From Tachypleus tridentatus (Eukaryota; Arthropoda; Merostomata; Xiphosura; Limulidae), in contig NC_134837.1 in assembly GCF_004210375.1 (NCBI RefSeq), forward strand, positions 159,567,310 through 159,631,309: a stretch of DNA of 64,000 nt, in the 5' to 3' direction. Under the pieces are notes generated by a model, which was not told the DNA's origin, did no database searches, and was given only the letters and a program-made list of their open reading frames with translations. Below, one piece after another: positions 32,486 to 44,749 of the stretch; the first letter of the stretch is position 1; every line of letters begins with the position of its first letter. The position numbers and the translations under genes were made by a program.

Positions 32486-34250
32486 GAGAATATTTTCATT
32501 CATTTTGTCTTTTAATAAACTTGTATGTACTTTTTAAACATTCTGTTACTGGTATGTAACACTTTTGAATGAAGACAATAAGTTTTTAAGCACATATAAA
32601 ATTCTTTGTATGAGCGGTAAGGTATCTAAAATAATAAATTATATACACTAGAATTGTTTTCAAGCTTCGTTTTTAGTTTCTGTAGTACAGGAGTGCTTAA
32701 ACTTAGTTTGACACCTAATTTTAAAATTGCATATGCTAAGTACTATAGTTCTTATGTAATATTACAGTGACAGAAATTTAATATTCCGTTTCGATCAGTT
32801 TCTTGTGGGCAGTCAAATTTGTAGTTGGATATATATATACATTCATGATTATATATATATATACATTCATAGTTATATATATCTTTCTGGTTAAATAAAC
32901 TTATAAACTCAGACTATGAAAAGAGTTAATTATTTTACGTTTTAAATGTTGTTATTTCCTCATTACAAAGTACATGAAACGAAAAATAATTAAAAAAAGA
33001 TTTATGATAAATCTATGAAAACACCTTTTACAGATATATCTATTTATTTGTATTTCTGTGGGTTAAAATGTTATTTACTAGAATTAAATAAATAAATATT
33101 AACAACCACAACATATTAAACTGGCATTCTGAAACACATTAAATAACTGTTAAATAAGGAAGGAAACTTCTTACAGATATATTCTTACAAATACTTTGTT
33201 CAACTAATTATTGGAGTAAAAAGATTAAATCTTAATTGCTTCTTTATATGCAAATTATTTTAATTTCTTTTAAAGCTTAATTTTTATTCATAAAATCTTA
33301 AGAAATCATAGCGCATGATCCATCTTGTCTAAAATATTAAATTCGGCTATCCTTTACTTCACTTTATAAGGTGTAAAAAATACAGACTTAGATGGTAATG
33401 GATAGACACACGCACACAAATATGTAAGTATATATTCTGTTTCCAGTAAACTTAAGGAACACTGAAATGAAACGCCTGTTATAACAAGAGGGAATTCCAG
33501 TAGTCGAGGCACTTGAAATTATTTTAGGCAGAATTAGAATAAATTAATCGATGAGACCTTGGCATGGTCAGATACTTTACTCGAAAGGGTTTAAGGACCT
33601 GATTCTAAAACTGTAATTAGATCTCAAATCGGTCAAGAGGTAATGGAGCTATGAAATAAAATTTTGTACTAAAAAAAATTACGGAACCGTTCCATGAATC
33701 GCTATACCGCGGTTAAAAATTATTCATTGTCGATTTATATCTATTAAAGAATAATTTGAAAGATATTCTTTTCACATTTTTGTATTTTATTATATACATA
33801 CGAATGTATCGTTTTAGATACACAGTCTGAATACGAGTCACAATATTATTAAGTTAACTATATAATTGAGAGAATATATTGTTCTAAGCCTTATTCGTTT
33901 GGCCTGCTCAATCTTTTCCTCTGTCGTTTGGTCTTCTTGTCACGTGCACAACCTTGGTTTCATTTACTAAAGAAAGGTGGAGATGTAGTAGTACAGCAAG
34001 AGTGAATGGAAAGAGTAACACTGTAATCGACTTTTATTTGTCATTGGCTGGCGTTCATGTGAATATTGCTGCGAGTACTAATATCTGTAGAAACTACATC
34101 TTATTTACTACATCTGTCTCAGTCTCATAATATTTCTCACTTATTTTAAAAATTGCTCTCTAACTAATATAAGTAAAATAATGCAACCGTGTTTTAACTT
34201 GTAATTATGCTTGATTATTTTTAACTTAGAAATTAAATATCATTTTTCTT
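32486..34250. other. AT-rich spacer with TA microsatellites
   Basis: Interrupted TA runs separated by CATTCAT occur at 32828-32888. Nothing else is recognised up to the SINE-A at 34265. Confidence 0.5.
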
Positions 34251-34264
34251 TGTGCATTTATTTT

Positions 34265-34536
34265 AGGCCGGGCATGGCCAAGCGCGTAAAGCGTGCGACT
34301 CGTAATCGAGGTTCGCGGGTTCGCGCCCGCGTCGCGCTAAACATGCTCGCCCTCCCAACCGTGGGGGTGTATAAAGTGACTGTTAATCCCACTATTCGTT
34401 GGTAAAAGAGTATCCCAAGAGTTGGCGGTGGGTGGTGATGACTAGCTGCCTTCCCTCTAGACTTACACTGCTAAATTAGGGACGGCTAGCACAGATAGCC
34501 CTCGAGTAGCTTTGTGCGAAATTCCAAAAAAAACAA
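34265..34536 (+). repeat. SINE-A, full length with target duplication
   Basis: It starts GGCCGGGCATGGCCAAGCGCG and has a GC-rich head with B box GCGGGTTCGCGCCCGCG. The complete body and tail TTTGTGCGAAATTCC follow. GCATTTATTTT flanks it at 34254-34264 and 34537-34547. The CpG-rich head and the intact duplication suggest a younger insertion. The head reads through as a chance open frame (34211-34405). Confidence 0.95.
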
Positions 34537-34547
34537 GCATTTATTTT

Positions 34548-35510
34548 TTTCATTACATCATCATTATTTGTGTCCTTGATACATTGTATTCGAAATAATG
34601 TTCAGAAAATGAAAAATGAAGACTGGATATAACAAACCTTGGAACGTATTGGTCAATGAATGTTTGAACGAAGATGAAATGTTAATATTTCGGAAAATGT
34701 ATATAAAGTAACTTGTCCTATGACAAAGTGTAGAATGTCTTCCATTGATGTTTCATTTAATATCAGTTTAAGGAAATAGTCGTATAATTTGTTACCTTCG
34801 TTTTTCTCTAACAACCGCTTATTAAGACTGCATTTTTTAAAATTTCGTTTTCATTATAATTTTAGCAAATATGTTACTAATGACTAGATGTACTACTGCG
34901 GGATTCCTGAAAATAAACAAAACCTTAATTATGAGTAAAGAATATTTTATTTATTGCTTTTGAAGTTAATATGTCATGCTGCAATGTAGTCTACAGAGTG
35001 AATAATTCTTCTCGTGATTCATGATATGTGCATGTTTTACTGACGTCACGACATTAAATATTGCAACGTTAAGTGTTCTTTATATGTACTGTACCATCTA
35101 CTGCCTTGTTTTTAATGCCAATCAGGGTCCGTATTTAGTAAATATAGATTTAGCCTAATGATTTCCCACCCTTCTGATTCGCTTCTAATATATATAATAT
35201 ATATATATAATATATATTATATATTATATATAGATATATATATCTAGTATGTAAGATAACGTAATCCAGTTTTTGAAGTGCATTTCAGTAATGTGCAATT
35301 TTTTTTCAAAAATATCCATGCTGAAATTTACATGTTTGTTATAACTTACGTTCATTATGATTTTCTAGGGTCATTGTAAATAATGTTTGCTCCTTAATCT
35401 AAACAAGTAACAACTGTTTGTCTTGAGATTTTATATCAAGCTCGTTCAAGCTAGAACAGCCAAAGGTTTCTTAAATATGGTTTCTTAGAAGATTATAATG
35501 AATAAAAAAT
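34548..35510. other. Spacer with a CRE site and a TA tract
   Basis: A single consensus TGACGTCA lies at 35041-35048. A dense tract of TA and ATATATTA units lies at 35185-35255 and could form cruciforms. No gene is recognised. Confidence 0.5.
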
Positions 35511-35526
35511 AATAGTTTATATTTTG

Positions 35527-35782
35527 AATTTCGCGCAAAGCTACACAAGAGCTATCGCGCTAGCCATCCCTAATTTAATGTAAGACCAGAGGGAAGGCAG
35601 CTAGTCATCAACACTGACGGCCAACTCTTGGGCTACTCTTTTGCCAAAGAATAGTGAGATTGACTGTCACATTATAACGCCCTCAAAGTTGAAAGGGCAA
35701 ATATCTTTAGGGTTAGTAGGACAAGAACCTGGGACCCTCGGATTACGAGTTGAGTGCCTAAACCACCTGGCCATGTCGAGGC
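35527..35782 (-). repeat. SINE-A, full length with target duplication
   Basis: The minus strand starts GCCTCGACATGGCCAGGTGG and ends AGCTTTGCGCGAAATTC. Target duplications TTTATATTTTG lie at 35516-35526 and 35783-35793. The B box is changed to CCCAGGTTCTTGTCC, and a few bases of the body are missing, so the internal promoter is probably weak. Confidence 0.93.
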
Positions 35783-35854
35783 TTTATATTTTGTACTCAT
35801 AACAAAGATAATAAAGTAATCACTGTTATTACTTTTAAACTGCTGACCAGATAA

Positions 35855-36020
35855 AAGGCAGGCAGTCAGCAGCACTCACCATCCACACTATTTAATTATC
35901 TGTCACTCTTATAACGCACCCATAGCCTATAGTGCGGAGAATACTTTGTGCCATTGAATAGTTTCAAACATAACTCGTTAGCTCCGAAATCCAAAGCTCT
36001 ACCACAGTTCCATCCTGCGA
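35855..36020 (-). repeat. Diverged SINE-A-like element
   Basis: CACTCACCATCCACACTAT and CTGTCACTCTTATAACGC resemble the reverse complement of the SINE-A body. The head end at TGTGGTAGAGCTTTGG looks like an A box. It is short and old. Confidence 0.4.
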
Positions 36021-36204
36021 CAACAATAAAAATTATTTTAAAAATTATAATTTTTCTTTAAAAAAGGTATAATTTTCTTTGTGGTAGACTTTATTCAAGG
36101 GTAATATTTTTTTTAAGAATTTAGGAAATATTTACACACGTATCAGTGAATTAAACGTTATGTTTTGAATTCTTGGTATTTCTAATGAAGTCTATACAGT
36201 TTAT

Positions 36205-36395
36205 TTAGGCATCTAATCAATAGCATCCCCAACCAAGTCTTGGGCTACTCGTGTATAGTTGAATAAGTAGTATTAGAAGCTGACTGTTACTTTTGTAGCA
36301 CCCCTACACAGTATTTTTGCGGTGATTAGCTTTGAATCGTGATTTTCTGAATTCAATGTGTGGGTGCGTTAACTACTTGGCTATTCTTGCCCAGT
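36205..36395 (-). repeat. Diverged SINE-A-like element
   Basis: The plus strand holds CAACCAAGTCTTGGGCTACTC, CTGACTGTTACTTTTGTAGC and CTACACAGT. These follow the SINE-A body in reverse complement. At the far end GCCAAGTAGTTAACGC (minus) is the likely A box. Confidence 0.5.
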
Positions 36396-36683
36396 ATGAA
36401 TTGCAGTTGACTTAAAATAAAGTTAACACTTTTCTTATGGTTTTAAGAAGTAACACTTAAACTAAAGTTACTATAATTCCTATTGAAACTTTCTTGAAAC
36501 TCTTATGATATAAAATAATGCTTTTCATTTTAGGTACAATAAACAATCACAATGAATTGAAAATTGTAACTACAGTATAACACAATGAAGGTGGAACATA
36601 AAGCTATGTATATGCATGGACACAATTTTTTGTGTCCAATTATTATAATTTATAGTTTTAACTAGAACGGTATAAGGTATCTT

Positions 36684-36930
36684 TGGCCTGGCATGGCCAG
36701 GTGGTTAAGGCGCTCGACTCGTAATCCTCGTCTCACCAAACATGCTCGCCCTTTCAGCCGTTGGAGGGTTATAATGTGACGGTCAATCCCACTATTCGTT
36801 AGTAAAAGAGTAGCCCAAGAGTTGGCGGTAGATGATAATGACTAGCTGTCTTCCCTCTAGCCTTACACTACTAAATTAAAGACGGCTAACACAGATATCC
36901 CTCGTGCAGCTTTGCGCGAACTTCAAAAAC
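36684..36930 (+). repeat. SINE-A lacking its B box
   Basis: The head GGCCTGGCATGGCCAGGTGG and GGCGCTCGACTCGTAATC are near-consensus. The next 20-odd bases, including the whole B box, are missing, so CTCGTCTCACCAAACATG follows directly. Body and tail are intact. Without the B box RNA polymerase III could not start on this copy. Confidence 0.92.
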
Positions 36931-37885
36931 TTTAATTTAACGAAACTCTCAAGATTAAAATCAATTTAATCAATTTAAAATCAATTTACGTCAATGAAAA
37001 AAATATATAAATAATTCTGTGTGTGTTGATGGCAAAGCTACATCTATATTGGTTAATATATAACTGAAGTTTATTTAATTATTCGAATAATTAAAATCTT
37101 TCACTACTTTTGCTTTCAGTTTCTTAAACTAATAATGAATTAAGTCTTTGTTTATCTCATAGTAATTTAATAACAGAGAGCATGAAATTAGCTTAACGTA
37201 AGGTCATAGATTATTACAAAAAATTTTTGGAAATCAAAACTAAATTATCACTGTTTACAGTAACGGAAATCTGTTTTATCCCCTCCACCTTGCTCCCCTG
37301 TTCGAGTTCTTCGGAGAAGCCCACTTCCGAGCCTTCATTCACCACTGCTTTTGTGACATTACTAGAAGACTAAGGTTCACTTGAAAACGTTCGTAAAGTG
37401 AATGCAGAACTGAACAATCAGTCTGTCTAGTGTTCTTTATCATTGCAGAAATCAGGAAATGTGTTTCTATCCTTCAACAGTGTTAGATTTGATGTGATAA
37501 ATTAAACACATTGTATTAAGTAAAAGGTAAGTAATAACAAAATTATGGCTACAGAGAGTAATTATAATGATATTTTTATTTTAACTTCAGAACTTGTAGT
37601 GATATTGTAGGAACAAACACAGGCGGTACGAAAGCAGTTTCGTAATAACACGCATGTATTCACACGTATATATACATATACACTCTGTTCGTGAACTCAG
37701 CAAAATATATTATGATGCATGAAAAAAAATTTGTATTTTCTCCATCGCACCGTTATAGAGCTAAATTATTTCTAAAAACGGTGACTTACGTTAGAAAAGA
37801 TCAGTATTACAAATATCTGTTTTCATCCTATAAAACTTATCTATTTCAAGCGACTTAAGATGTAGCTCAAAGGCTGTGAAATAAC
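36931..37885. other. Spacer, nothing secure
   Basis: A weak reverse SINE-C tail (GTGTGTGTTGATGGCAAAGC) lies near 37018-37060. Otherwise no feature was recognised. Confidence 0.4.
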
Positions 37886-38443
37886 ATGAATATACAAAAT
37901 AAAACCTCCATCTTTAATTTAAAGATATTTCATGAAATGTTAGAGGTATACGAAGTAATTTCAATGTGGGGTTCCTTAGTTTATGATTTACCGAGAGGGG
38001 TGATGGAATGTGCGTCACACGAGACAGAGGTTCTGGATTACACTCATGCATTCTCCTGCGTCCCGAAGGTAATTTTGCTCATTTGGGTTCGCTCTCTCTC
38101 TCTCTTTCTCGGTGTTTGGGTATTGTATGTTCGTACCCTGGAGGATCAGGTGCTCTTTGACCTCTTCCTCCTCCCTGTATTTATGTGATCTTGCAGTATT
38201 TGATAGTGATAGTTACTTCATTTTTGGGTCAGAGTAAACTGAATATCACTCCGATCCTTTTCAGGACAATGCCCATGTATTGTGGCACATATATGGGTTA
38301 TTATTTTGCCCTATCAGCCGAATGTCAAGTTTGTTGGTGGCACTTTTTTTATTCATTATGTGTTGCTCATTTGGGTGAAGTTTTCACTGGTACAGATTTA
38401 AAAGTGCCTCCCTCGCTTGGTACGCCACTCCACTTTTAAATCT
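37886..38443. other. Unidentified GC-richer segment with a CT run and a terminal hairpin
   Basis: The sequence is clearly less AT-rich than its flanks and has two adjacent plus-strand open frames (37886-38188 and 38185-38439). The frames lack recognisable motifs, and one is built largely on a CT run at about 38090-38110. The segment ends in a perfect 13-bp inverted repeat AGATTTAAAAGTG (38394-38406, 38431-38443) with a 24-bp loop. It may be part of an unknown repeat. Confidence 0.35.
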
Positions 38444-39190
38444 AACTAGTAACGACAGTAACAGAAATATGCCACTGAAGAACATTCACTAAAGTCTGAG
38501 GGGAATAGTTTGGATCACATATACAAACAGTGACTTGTATTTAAATATATAACATTTATTTAATGCAATGTATTAATTATAGTGTTATTCGTGATCTTCA
38601 GATTTATTTGGCGGCAGTCGAAGTTTAATGGTGAAGAACAAAAGGAAGGCACCAACAGCGAATATTAACACATTCAATTGTTGAACGTTTCGGACTAAAC
38701 ACATTCCATCTTTAACAAAGTGTATTAAACAGGGTAGATTATTAGGTACACATACTTTGTTGATTATCATTGAGTTTCAGATTTGCTATTAAAAAAGATC
38801 ATGAATTTAATGTAGAGTTATAATGATGATGAAGTATTTTCTATTGCATATGAAGTCCAATATATTAATCATTAAATGATTGTTTTCACATATAAATTAA
38901 AGATAGTTTCATATGAGGGAAGTGTGTGACGTTTGTTCACATATTACAAACAGTATTTGAATGAACGTATAAATACATGATAGAACACAGAGGCCGTTTC
39001 AAATAATAAAGAGTTTGTAGTATTGTTTGAAGAGGAAATTACGTCATCAATAGAGATCAGTTATTTTGATATAATTTGGAAACTATGAACAGTTCAAGAT
39101 AACAATAGTTTCAATCAAGTCACAAGAATAATATAAAATGTATTGAACAATTGAAAACTGGGTTTGGATTTTGAAAAATGTTCATTCCTG
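38444..39190. other. AT-rich spacer, nothing recognised
   Basis: One CRE-like TTACGTCA lies at 39039-39046. There is no other feature that I can support. Confidence 0.5.
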
Positions 39191-39317
39191 CTCCCCCCTC
39201 CATTGGCATAGTGATATTTCTATGGACTTACAACGCTAGAAACCGGGTTTCGATACCGGTGTTGGGCAGAGCGCATATAGCCCATCGTGTAGCTTTGTGC
39301 TTAATTTCAAACAATAG
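39191..39317 (+). repeat. SINE-B, full length
   Basis: It begins CTCCCCCCTCCATTGGCATAG and has a perfect GGACTTACAACGCTAGAAAC arm. The B box is GGGTTTCGATACCGGTG, followed by ATAGCCCATCGTGTAGC and TTTGTGCTTAATTTC. CATTCCTG before and CATTCTTG after may be an imperfect target duplication. Confidence 0.9.
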
Positions 39318-40780
39318 CATTCTTGCACAGTCTTAACGTAGGTAATACTCACACGCTCGATTTCGGAAACTCTGCTTAACACCAAGTAGCAGCGGCTTGT
39401 TCAAGGCACTTTGTTTGACATTGATTTGTAAAATTATCGCTCAACAGGAAGTCATAAAGACTGAGACCACATTATACCTTTCCTCATTTCGACCATAATC
39501 TTTTCTTCTAAGCAGAAATTGTTGTATGTATACCTCATATTAAATAATCAATGCCTAGGTAATAGTCAGGTGAGATCCTCACGCTATTAAAGATTAATTT
39601 TAGTAATGAAGTCATAAAACTCCTGCCTTTTAGTTATTTTTTACGCTGTCTGTAAGAAGGAAGTGCAACATGACACCGTTGAGGATCTGAAGTATGTACT
39701 ACCATAATGTGTGTATTCACATCTTTCAATTATATTTTCATCATTATGTTGTACATTTACTTCATTTAGAGTTAGTAGCTATTAGAAAAAGATAAGACAC
39801 GTAAGGCACAAGTCATAATAGATGAGAGACCATTGAATGCACATGCTCTGTCTCACTTGTATTATTAACATCACGCTGTAATCTTCCAATGATGAAAATG
39901 AATACGTATTTTATATAGATGGGAGACTTAATATTTATTTAGCTTGTGTTAAAACAGATGTTTTGTGTAAATGTCTTTTCATATAAGTGAATGGAAGAGT
40001 AAAAATTTGTGAGTCTGCTGGTGTGAACTCTGAACTCTGAGAGTGGAACGAAAAAGATGGAAAGTATTTCCCAGTTAGCTATATATGGTTATATAAAAAC
40101 TAAGACTGTAAACATTTTGATAAGTTGTAATAAAGTTTATTTATTTATATTTTAGATATGCAATTTATAAAATATCTATAGAACGAGCACAAACATCAGT
40201 ACCATGCGTCCCAAGCAACACTACTAAAATACAATCAAGTAGGATCTCTGTCTGGAGAGTAAAATAAATCATGTGTATAGAAGCTGTTTCCATGATAAGC
40301 CTTTCCAGCTGTCACATGCCTCAAGCAGCAGAAAAATGAAACTGGTAGACATGTAATTCCAAACAAAGACATGCCGGCCAAGTGTCTAAACCAAGCAACT
40401 CTACATTTCTTTGCGATTGATATGTTTAAATGGCTACTGGAAAACTGATGCCTTCGTACAACAGAGGGCTTATGAAAAGCCAGCAGGAAACAGCGATGTG
40501 CGTTTGACATGGCGCCTTTGTGATGGAGTCTTATGCAATGGAAAATAGGCTGGCGACTTTAACTGTAAAAAGGTGGTGAAGGTCCGCTATTATTTTATTC
40601 TAACGTACTTAACTTCTGCCTTGTTTAAATACCAGTAAAATCTTTTAAACGTTGATTTCACAGCACATTGCTTCGTTGGAAATATTTTAAAATTATCTTC
40701 TCCAATTTCAACACAAATATTGTTTTCAAATGAAACTCACTTTCCCTTGATAATCTTACTATGCATAGTTTTACAAATAT
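39318..40780. other. Spacer; one unexplained open frame
   Basis: A 91-codon minus-strand frame at 40235-40510 is somewhat richer in GC, Cys and His than typical noise here. It has no domain, no splice sites that I could defend and no relative in the window. I do not call it a gene. Confidence 0.4.
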
Positions 40781-40783
40781 CGT

Positions 40784-40898
40784 CGCCCCCTCCAGTGGTA
40801 CATGGACTCACCCACTAGAAACTGAGTTTCGATACTTGTGGTGGGCAGAGCACAGATAGCCATCTGCGTTGCTTTATGCTTAATTTTAAAACAAACAA
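40784..40898 (+). repeat. SINE-B with deleted A-box region
   Basis: GCCCCCTCCAGTGGTACATGG runs directly into ACTCACCCACTAGAAAC, so part of the A box is lost. The B box GAGTTTCGATACTTGTGG and the tail TTTATGCTTAATTTTAAAAC are present. Confidence 0.85.
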
Positions 40899-41039
40899 AT
40901 ATTTTTTTCTTTCACAAGGAAACATTATGTTTCGAAATGCATATTTGTTACTTCATTTTCCAGAAAAGAAAATTTTCACCGTGTAACGTATTTACCGTTT
41001 TACATTTATTTTAGTGCCTACGCTTGTTTCTGTATAGTT

Positions 41040-41330
41040 TTCTTTCTTGCATGTGATGTATATTCTTGGCTTTGTTTTGCGCAAGTTTCGCCTGTTCTCG
41101 AAATTTGTAGAACGTTATTGAAAGTGAGAATCAATAATATTTGTTTGCGAAAACGCGCTAGAATATTGTTGAAGCGTCGAGAAAATCGCGTGATTCCTTT
41201 AAAAAGCGGCTATACGAGAAACGGAAGAGGATAGTATTGGACAGCTACAATCAGTGTGCTATTGGCTAAGGAAACTATAACTGTGATTAATATCTATTAA
41301 CCAAGAAACTACAGAATGTAGCCATTACAA
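41040..41330. promoter_or_regulatory. CpG-richer island, possible promoter or solo LTR
   Basis: CpG dinucleotides cluster here (GCGCAAGTTTCGCC, GCGAAAACGCGC, GTCGAGAAAATCGCGTG) against a CpG-poor background. CCTTTAAAAAGCGGC is a TATA-like motif, with ATTGG (an inverted CCAAT) further on. The pattern suits a promoter or an LTR. Neither a gene nor LTR borders were found, so this is a weak call. Confidence 0.3.
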
Positions 41331-41507
41331 ACCGTTCAACTTCAGCGAATTACTCCGGACGTCATTAATTCTATGAGGACATTAAATATCTTTGCTGGAA
41401 GGAGTCAGCTTGTACCTTGTGTGAAGCCAGTCAAGAAAAAGACAGCGTTAGTTTCAGCAAGACGTAACAATATTAACTCAGACAGTTTTAAAAAGAATGT
41501 ATGTTTT

Positions 41508-41670
41508 AGTTTGTGTTTGGATATTCGCGTGAAGCTATTCTGAGTTAGCCGTTCCTAATTTTTAACTGCGCTAACTCTTATGCTAATATAAATGACTGGT
41601 GGGATTTGACTGTCACTTTTATTACGAACTGATGGTCCCAAACTAATAGTTGGGTAGTTAATTCTGCGAG
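41508..41670 (-). repeat. Diverged SINE-A 3' part
   Basis: TATTCGCGTGAAGCTATTC, GAGTTAGCCGTTCCTAATTT and GGTGGGATTTGACTGTCAC follow the SINE-A tail and body in reverse complement. The centre is shortened and the head is decayed. Confidence 0.55.
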
Positions 41671-41805
41671 TCATAGGTAATAAATGTTATTTAGAAATGT
41701 CTCTGACTGTTCATTCTACTTTACAAAATTGTATACTTCTATTAATAAATGAAACTTCAGGGTAAACTTTATTTTTATGTTTATTAGTGGTTATTGTTTC
41801 AAGTG

Positions 41806-41927
41806 GCCCACCGCTAGTACAGCGACATGTCTATGAATTTACAACGCTAAAATCAGGAGTTCAATTCCTCTCGGTGGGCTTAGCAGATAGCCCGATGTGA
41901 CTTTGCAATAAGAAAACACACACATAC
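41806..41927 (+). repeat. SINE-C, full length with target duplication
   Basis: The reference copy of this family has head GCTAGTACAGCGACATG, arm GAATTTACAACGC, B box GGAGTTCAATTCCTCTCGG, and the tail GCTTAGCAGATAGCCCGATG. It ends TTTGCAATAAG and (CA)n. TGTTTCAAGTG flanks it at 41795-41805 and 41928-41938. Confidence 0.95.
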
Positions 41928-41938
41928 TGTTTCAAGTG

Positions 41939-43850
41939 ATGCCAAACTGCTAATAACAGCTAGTCTACATTGGTTATCAAAACTTGATACAAGATTATTT
42001 GTGTTCGATTCAACAAAGATAAGTTTATTAACCGATAACCTGCGCAAGGTAACATACAAATCCCCGAGACCTTCTTACCTAATTAACTTTTAGTAGGTAT
42101 TATAATAAACCGTCTTGTGCTTTAGTTCTGTTTGTTCTGTACTTGAGGTCACCGCCATCTTGGAAGTTATTAGATAACATATGTATTATATAAAGATTGA
42201 CAGACATGAAGAACATTACTTTTATTTGTAACTGGATTGTTAACTGCCTAGAAGTAAACCGTAACTAGCGTTCTCATCCAGCAGTTCTCTCCTTCCTAAT
42301 GTTTAGCAAGTAAATATTGACATTACATATATTCTGTGGGATATACGCATAAAATAATCAAACGTATACTGTGGAAAGTTAAAGTTTTGATAGAGAAAAC
42401 TTAGAAATTCTATATCCTTGATATGACACATCTTTATTATCTGAGCGAATGAATATTTCAGACTAGAAAGAAGTATTACATACCTTTCCCAAAAACTTTC
42501 AATTTTAAGTGGAAACACATCATGTACTAAACGCCAAATATCATCAAAATATAGTTATAATACATCCCGTTCCACCGCGATTTTATATTTGCTGGAATGT
42601 CACGTGTCTTGCTACTCTGCACATCCTAAGTTGTTTGAATATAGCGTACTTAATCATATTTATCAGAAAATATAAAAATGTTAAAATTAGTTTATTAAAA
42701 ATTCAGTTATTATTTAACGTGCATTCACTTGTTTTACAGAATTGAGGAAGACAAAACAAATGTGAAATGTAGAGTTGTTTTTGTTTTACTTAGTTCTGTG
42801 TTTATGGAGTTTCACTTAGTTCTCACGGTTTCAGTTATTAATTACTTGTTTTACTTTATAGTGAAATGTTTAATTTTTATCACTCCAGTAAAACCTGAAA
42901 TTTATAACAGATTTCTAGTGTACTGCTGTAATATCATGCACTTTAGTTCAGGCTAGTATTTTATTGGTTGTGTGAAGGTAACTGTTTTCAGTTTCACGTA
43001 TTTATATTTATATTTATATTTCAAGCATTTATATTAGAATTTCTACGTAAGTATTTACACTTGATGTGTGTTCCCCTTAATTTATTCGTCATCGACTACC
43101 TTTGTTTTATTGCTGCATGTATTTGTATTTTTAATATTTTTATATACGTTTAGTGCATTTCACTGTTTATAGATACTGTTATTTAAACTTGCATATCGAG
43201 AACTATTCCATCAAGAATCGCAGGCAGAAAGTAGAGAGTTTTTTTAACTATCCTTATACTGAATAAATACTATAAAAGTTCCTTAAACTGTTATATCGAA
43301 CAAGTATTATGAAATATTTTAATTAAGTATGGTTAACAAAAATGTATACATTATTTTAATATCTCTACGTTTTGAGCAACCACACAAGATTGATTACTTT
43401 TACAATACATCAACGCTCTAAAATGAGATGACGCCTTTAATACTGACAGCCGAAAATACACTTCAAGAAAAGAGTCAATATACATGTACATATACTGAGT
43501 TATCAGTATAGCTATTACCCCTGATCATATCATCATACGATAATCAGTGTGAAAATAAATATAGAAGACCATGCTTTAAGAGGATATGCTAGGAATAAAT
43601 AAAGTAGACCACTGTTCATGATACCCAAAAAGAATGAAACAAACTTGATTTAACTATGATGTATTAAATGTAGCTGATAATAAATGAACTATGCTTAACT
43701 ATTACACATCAAACCGGAATTACAATAAATAAATAAATCATGATTTAGTAAGGCAGGATGATAAGTAAGTATAAAACACTTTAAACTAAACCTATTAAAC
43801 CATATTTAATTTATACAAAATCAGACACAACAAAATAGGTTTAACCAGAA
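41939..43850. other. AT-rich spacer with hydrophobic chance frames
   Basis: Several plus-strand frames between 42509 and 43153 encode hydrophobic, F/I/L/V-rich peptides. The reading is driven by T-rich sequence. I saw no topology-supporting pattern or homology, so none is called. Confidence 0.5.
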
Positions 43851-43880
43851 TTCAGGTGGTTAAGACAATTGACTCGTAAT
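43851..43880 (+). repeat. SINE-A head fragment
   Basis: TTCAGGTGGTTAAGACAATT and GACTCGTAAT form the first part of a SINE-A head up to the anticodon arm. The fragment stops there and is followed at once by SINE-A body in the opposite direction. Confidence 0.8.
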
Positions 43881-43883
43881 TTT

Positions 43884-44068
43884 AATGCCGTCCCTAATTT
43901 TGCAGTGTAAGACTAGAGGGAAGGCAACTAGCCATCACCACCCATCACCAACTCTTTGGCTACTCTTTTACCAAAGAATAGTTGGATTGATCGTCACAAT
44001 ATAACACCCCCACAGCTGAAAGGGCGAGCATGTTTGGTGTGACAGGGATTCCAACCCGCGACCCTCGG
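43884..44068 (-). repeat. SINE-A body, inverted relative to its head
   Basis: The minus strand begins CCGAGGGTCGCGGGTTGGAA, exactly the base that follows the adjacent plus-strand head fragment in an intact SINE-A. It runs through the body to AAATTAGGGACGGC. The tail is absent. Confidence 0.88.
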
Positions 44069-44749
44069 CAAGTAGAAAAAAATATGCTAAGTGTTCTGTA
44101 ACAAAAAATGTTAGAGTCATTGGATTGGAATATTTCGCTATTATACAACTTTACACTTTCATCTTCTAAGAGCACTCGAATTGTTGTTCTTTCTTAAACA
44201 CTGACGAACTAAACTAGTATTACAATAAATATAATAATATTTAAGAATACGTTTTATCAGAAATAAACTAATTACAGTTTATAATTCTGGTATTACATAC
44301 ACATAGACTGAATGTAGTAAATTTTAACTAGAAACATTAAACCATGTGTGTATAGTAAGCAAATGTCATGCGGAATATTGTAAAGCAGGGGTATGCTAAA
44401 TACAATAACCGCAACTAAATGGTGTATGATAAACAGAATCATTATATTTTCTGTTGTTTTTCAAAATTTCTAATGCATACTGGAAGGATTTACACATTCT
44501 GATTTTAAAAAGTAGAAAAAAAATGCCTTTGTACTCCAGATCTATATTAAAGGATATTTTTATTTTTTTAACCAACATTTCGCCTTTACTGCTTCGTCAT
44601 AACTAAAGACAATTATGTATATTAACCCTGGTGGATCCGCAAATTCGAAACGTTGCTTAAAATATTTTAAAAAATCTTTTAATGTACGCTTGGAGTATAA
44701 CAATCGTTTTTTTCTAAACATTTTATCAGAATAAAAATAGTGAACAATA
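44069..44749. other. AT-rich spacer, nothing recognised
   Basis: No supported feature in this stretch. Confidence 0.5.

Noticed and set aside
40235..40510. 91-codon Cys/His-containing frame
   Set aside because: The residues do not form a zinc-finger spacing. No splice sites or homologous sequence could be argued for.
42509..43153. Three consecutive hydrophobic plus-strand frames resembling membrane proteins
   Set aside because: T-rich sequence automatically yields F, L, I and V codons. Frames differ, and no common gene structure links them.
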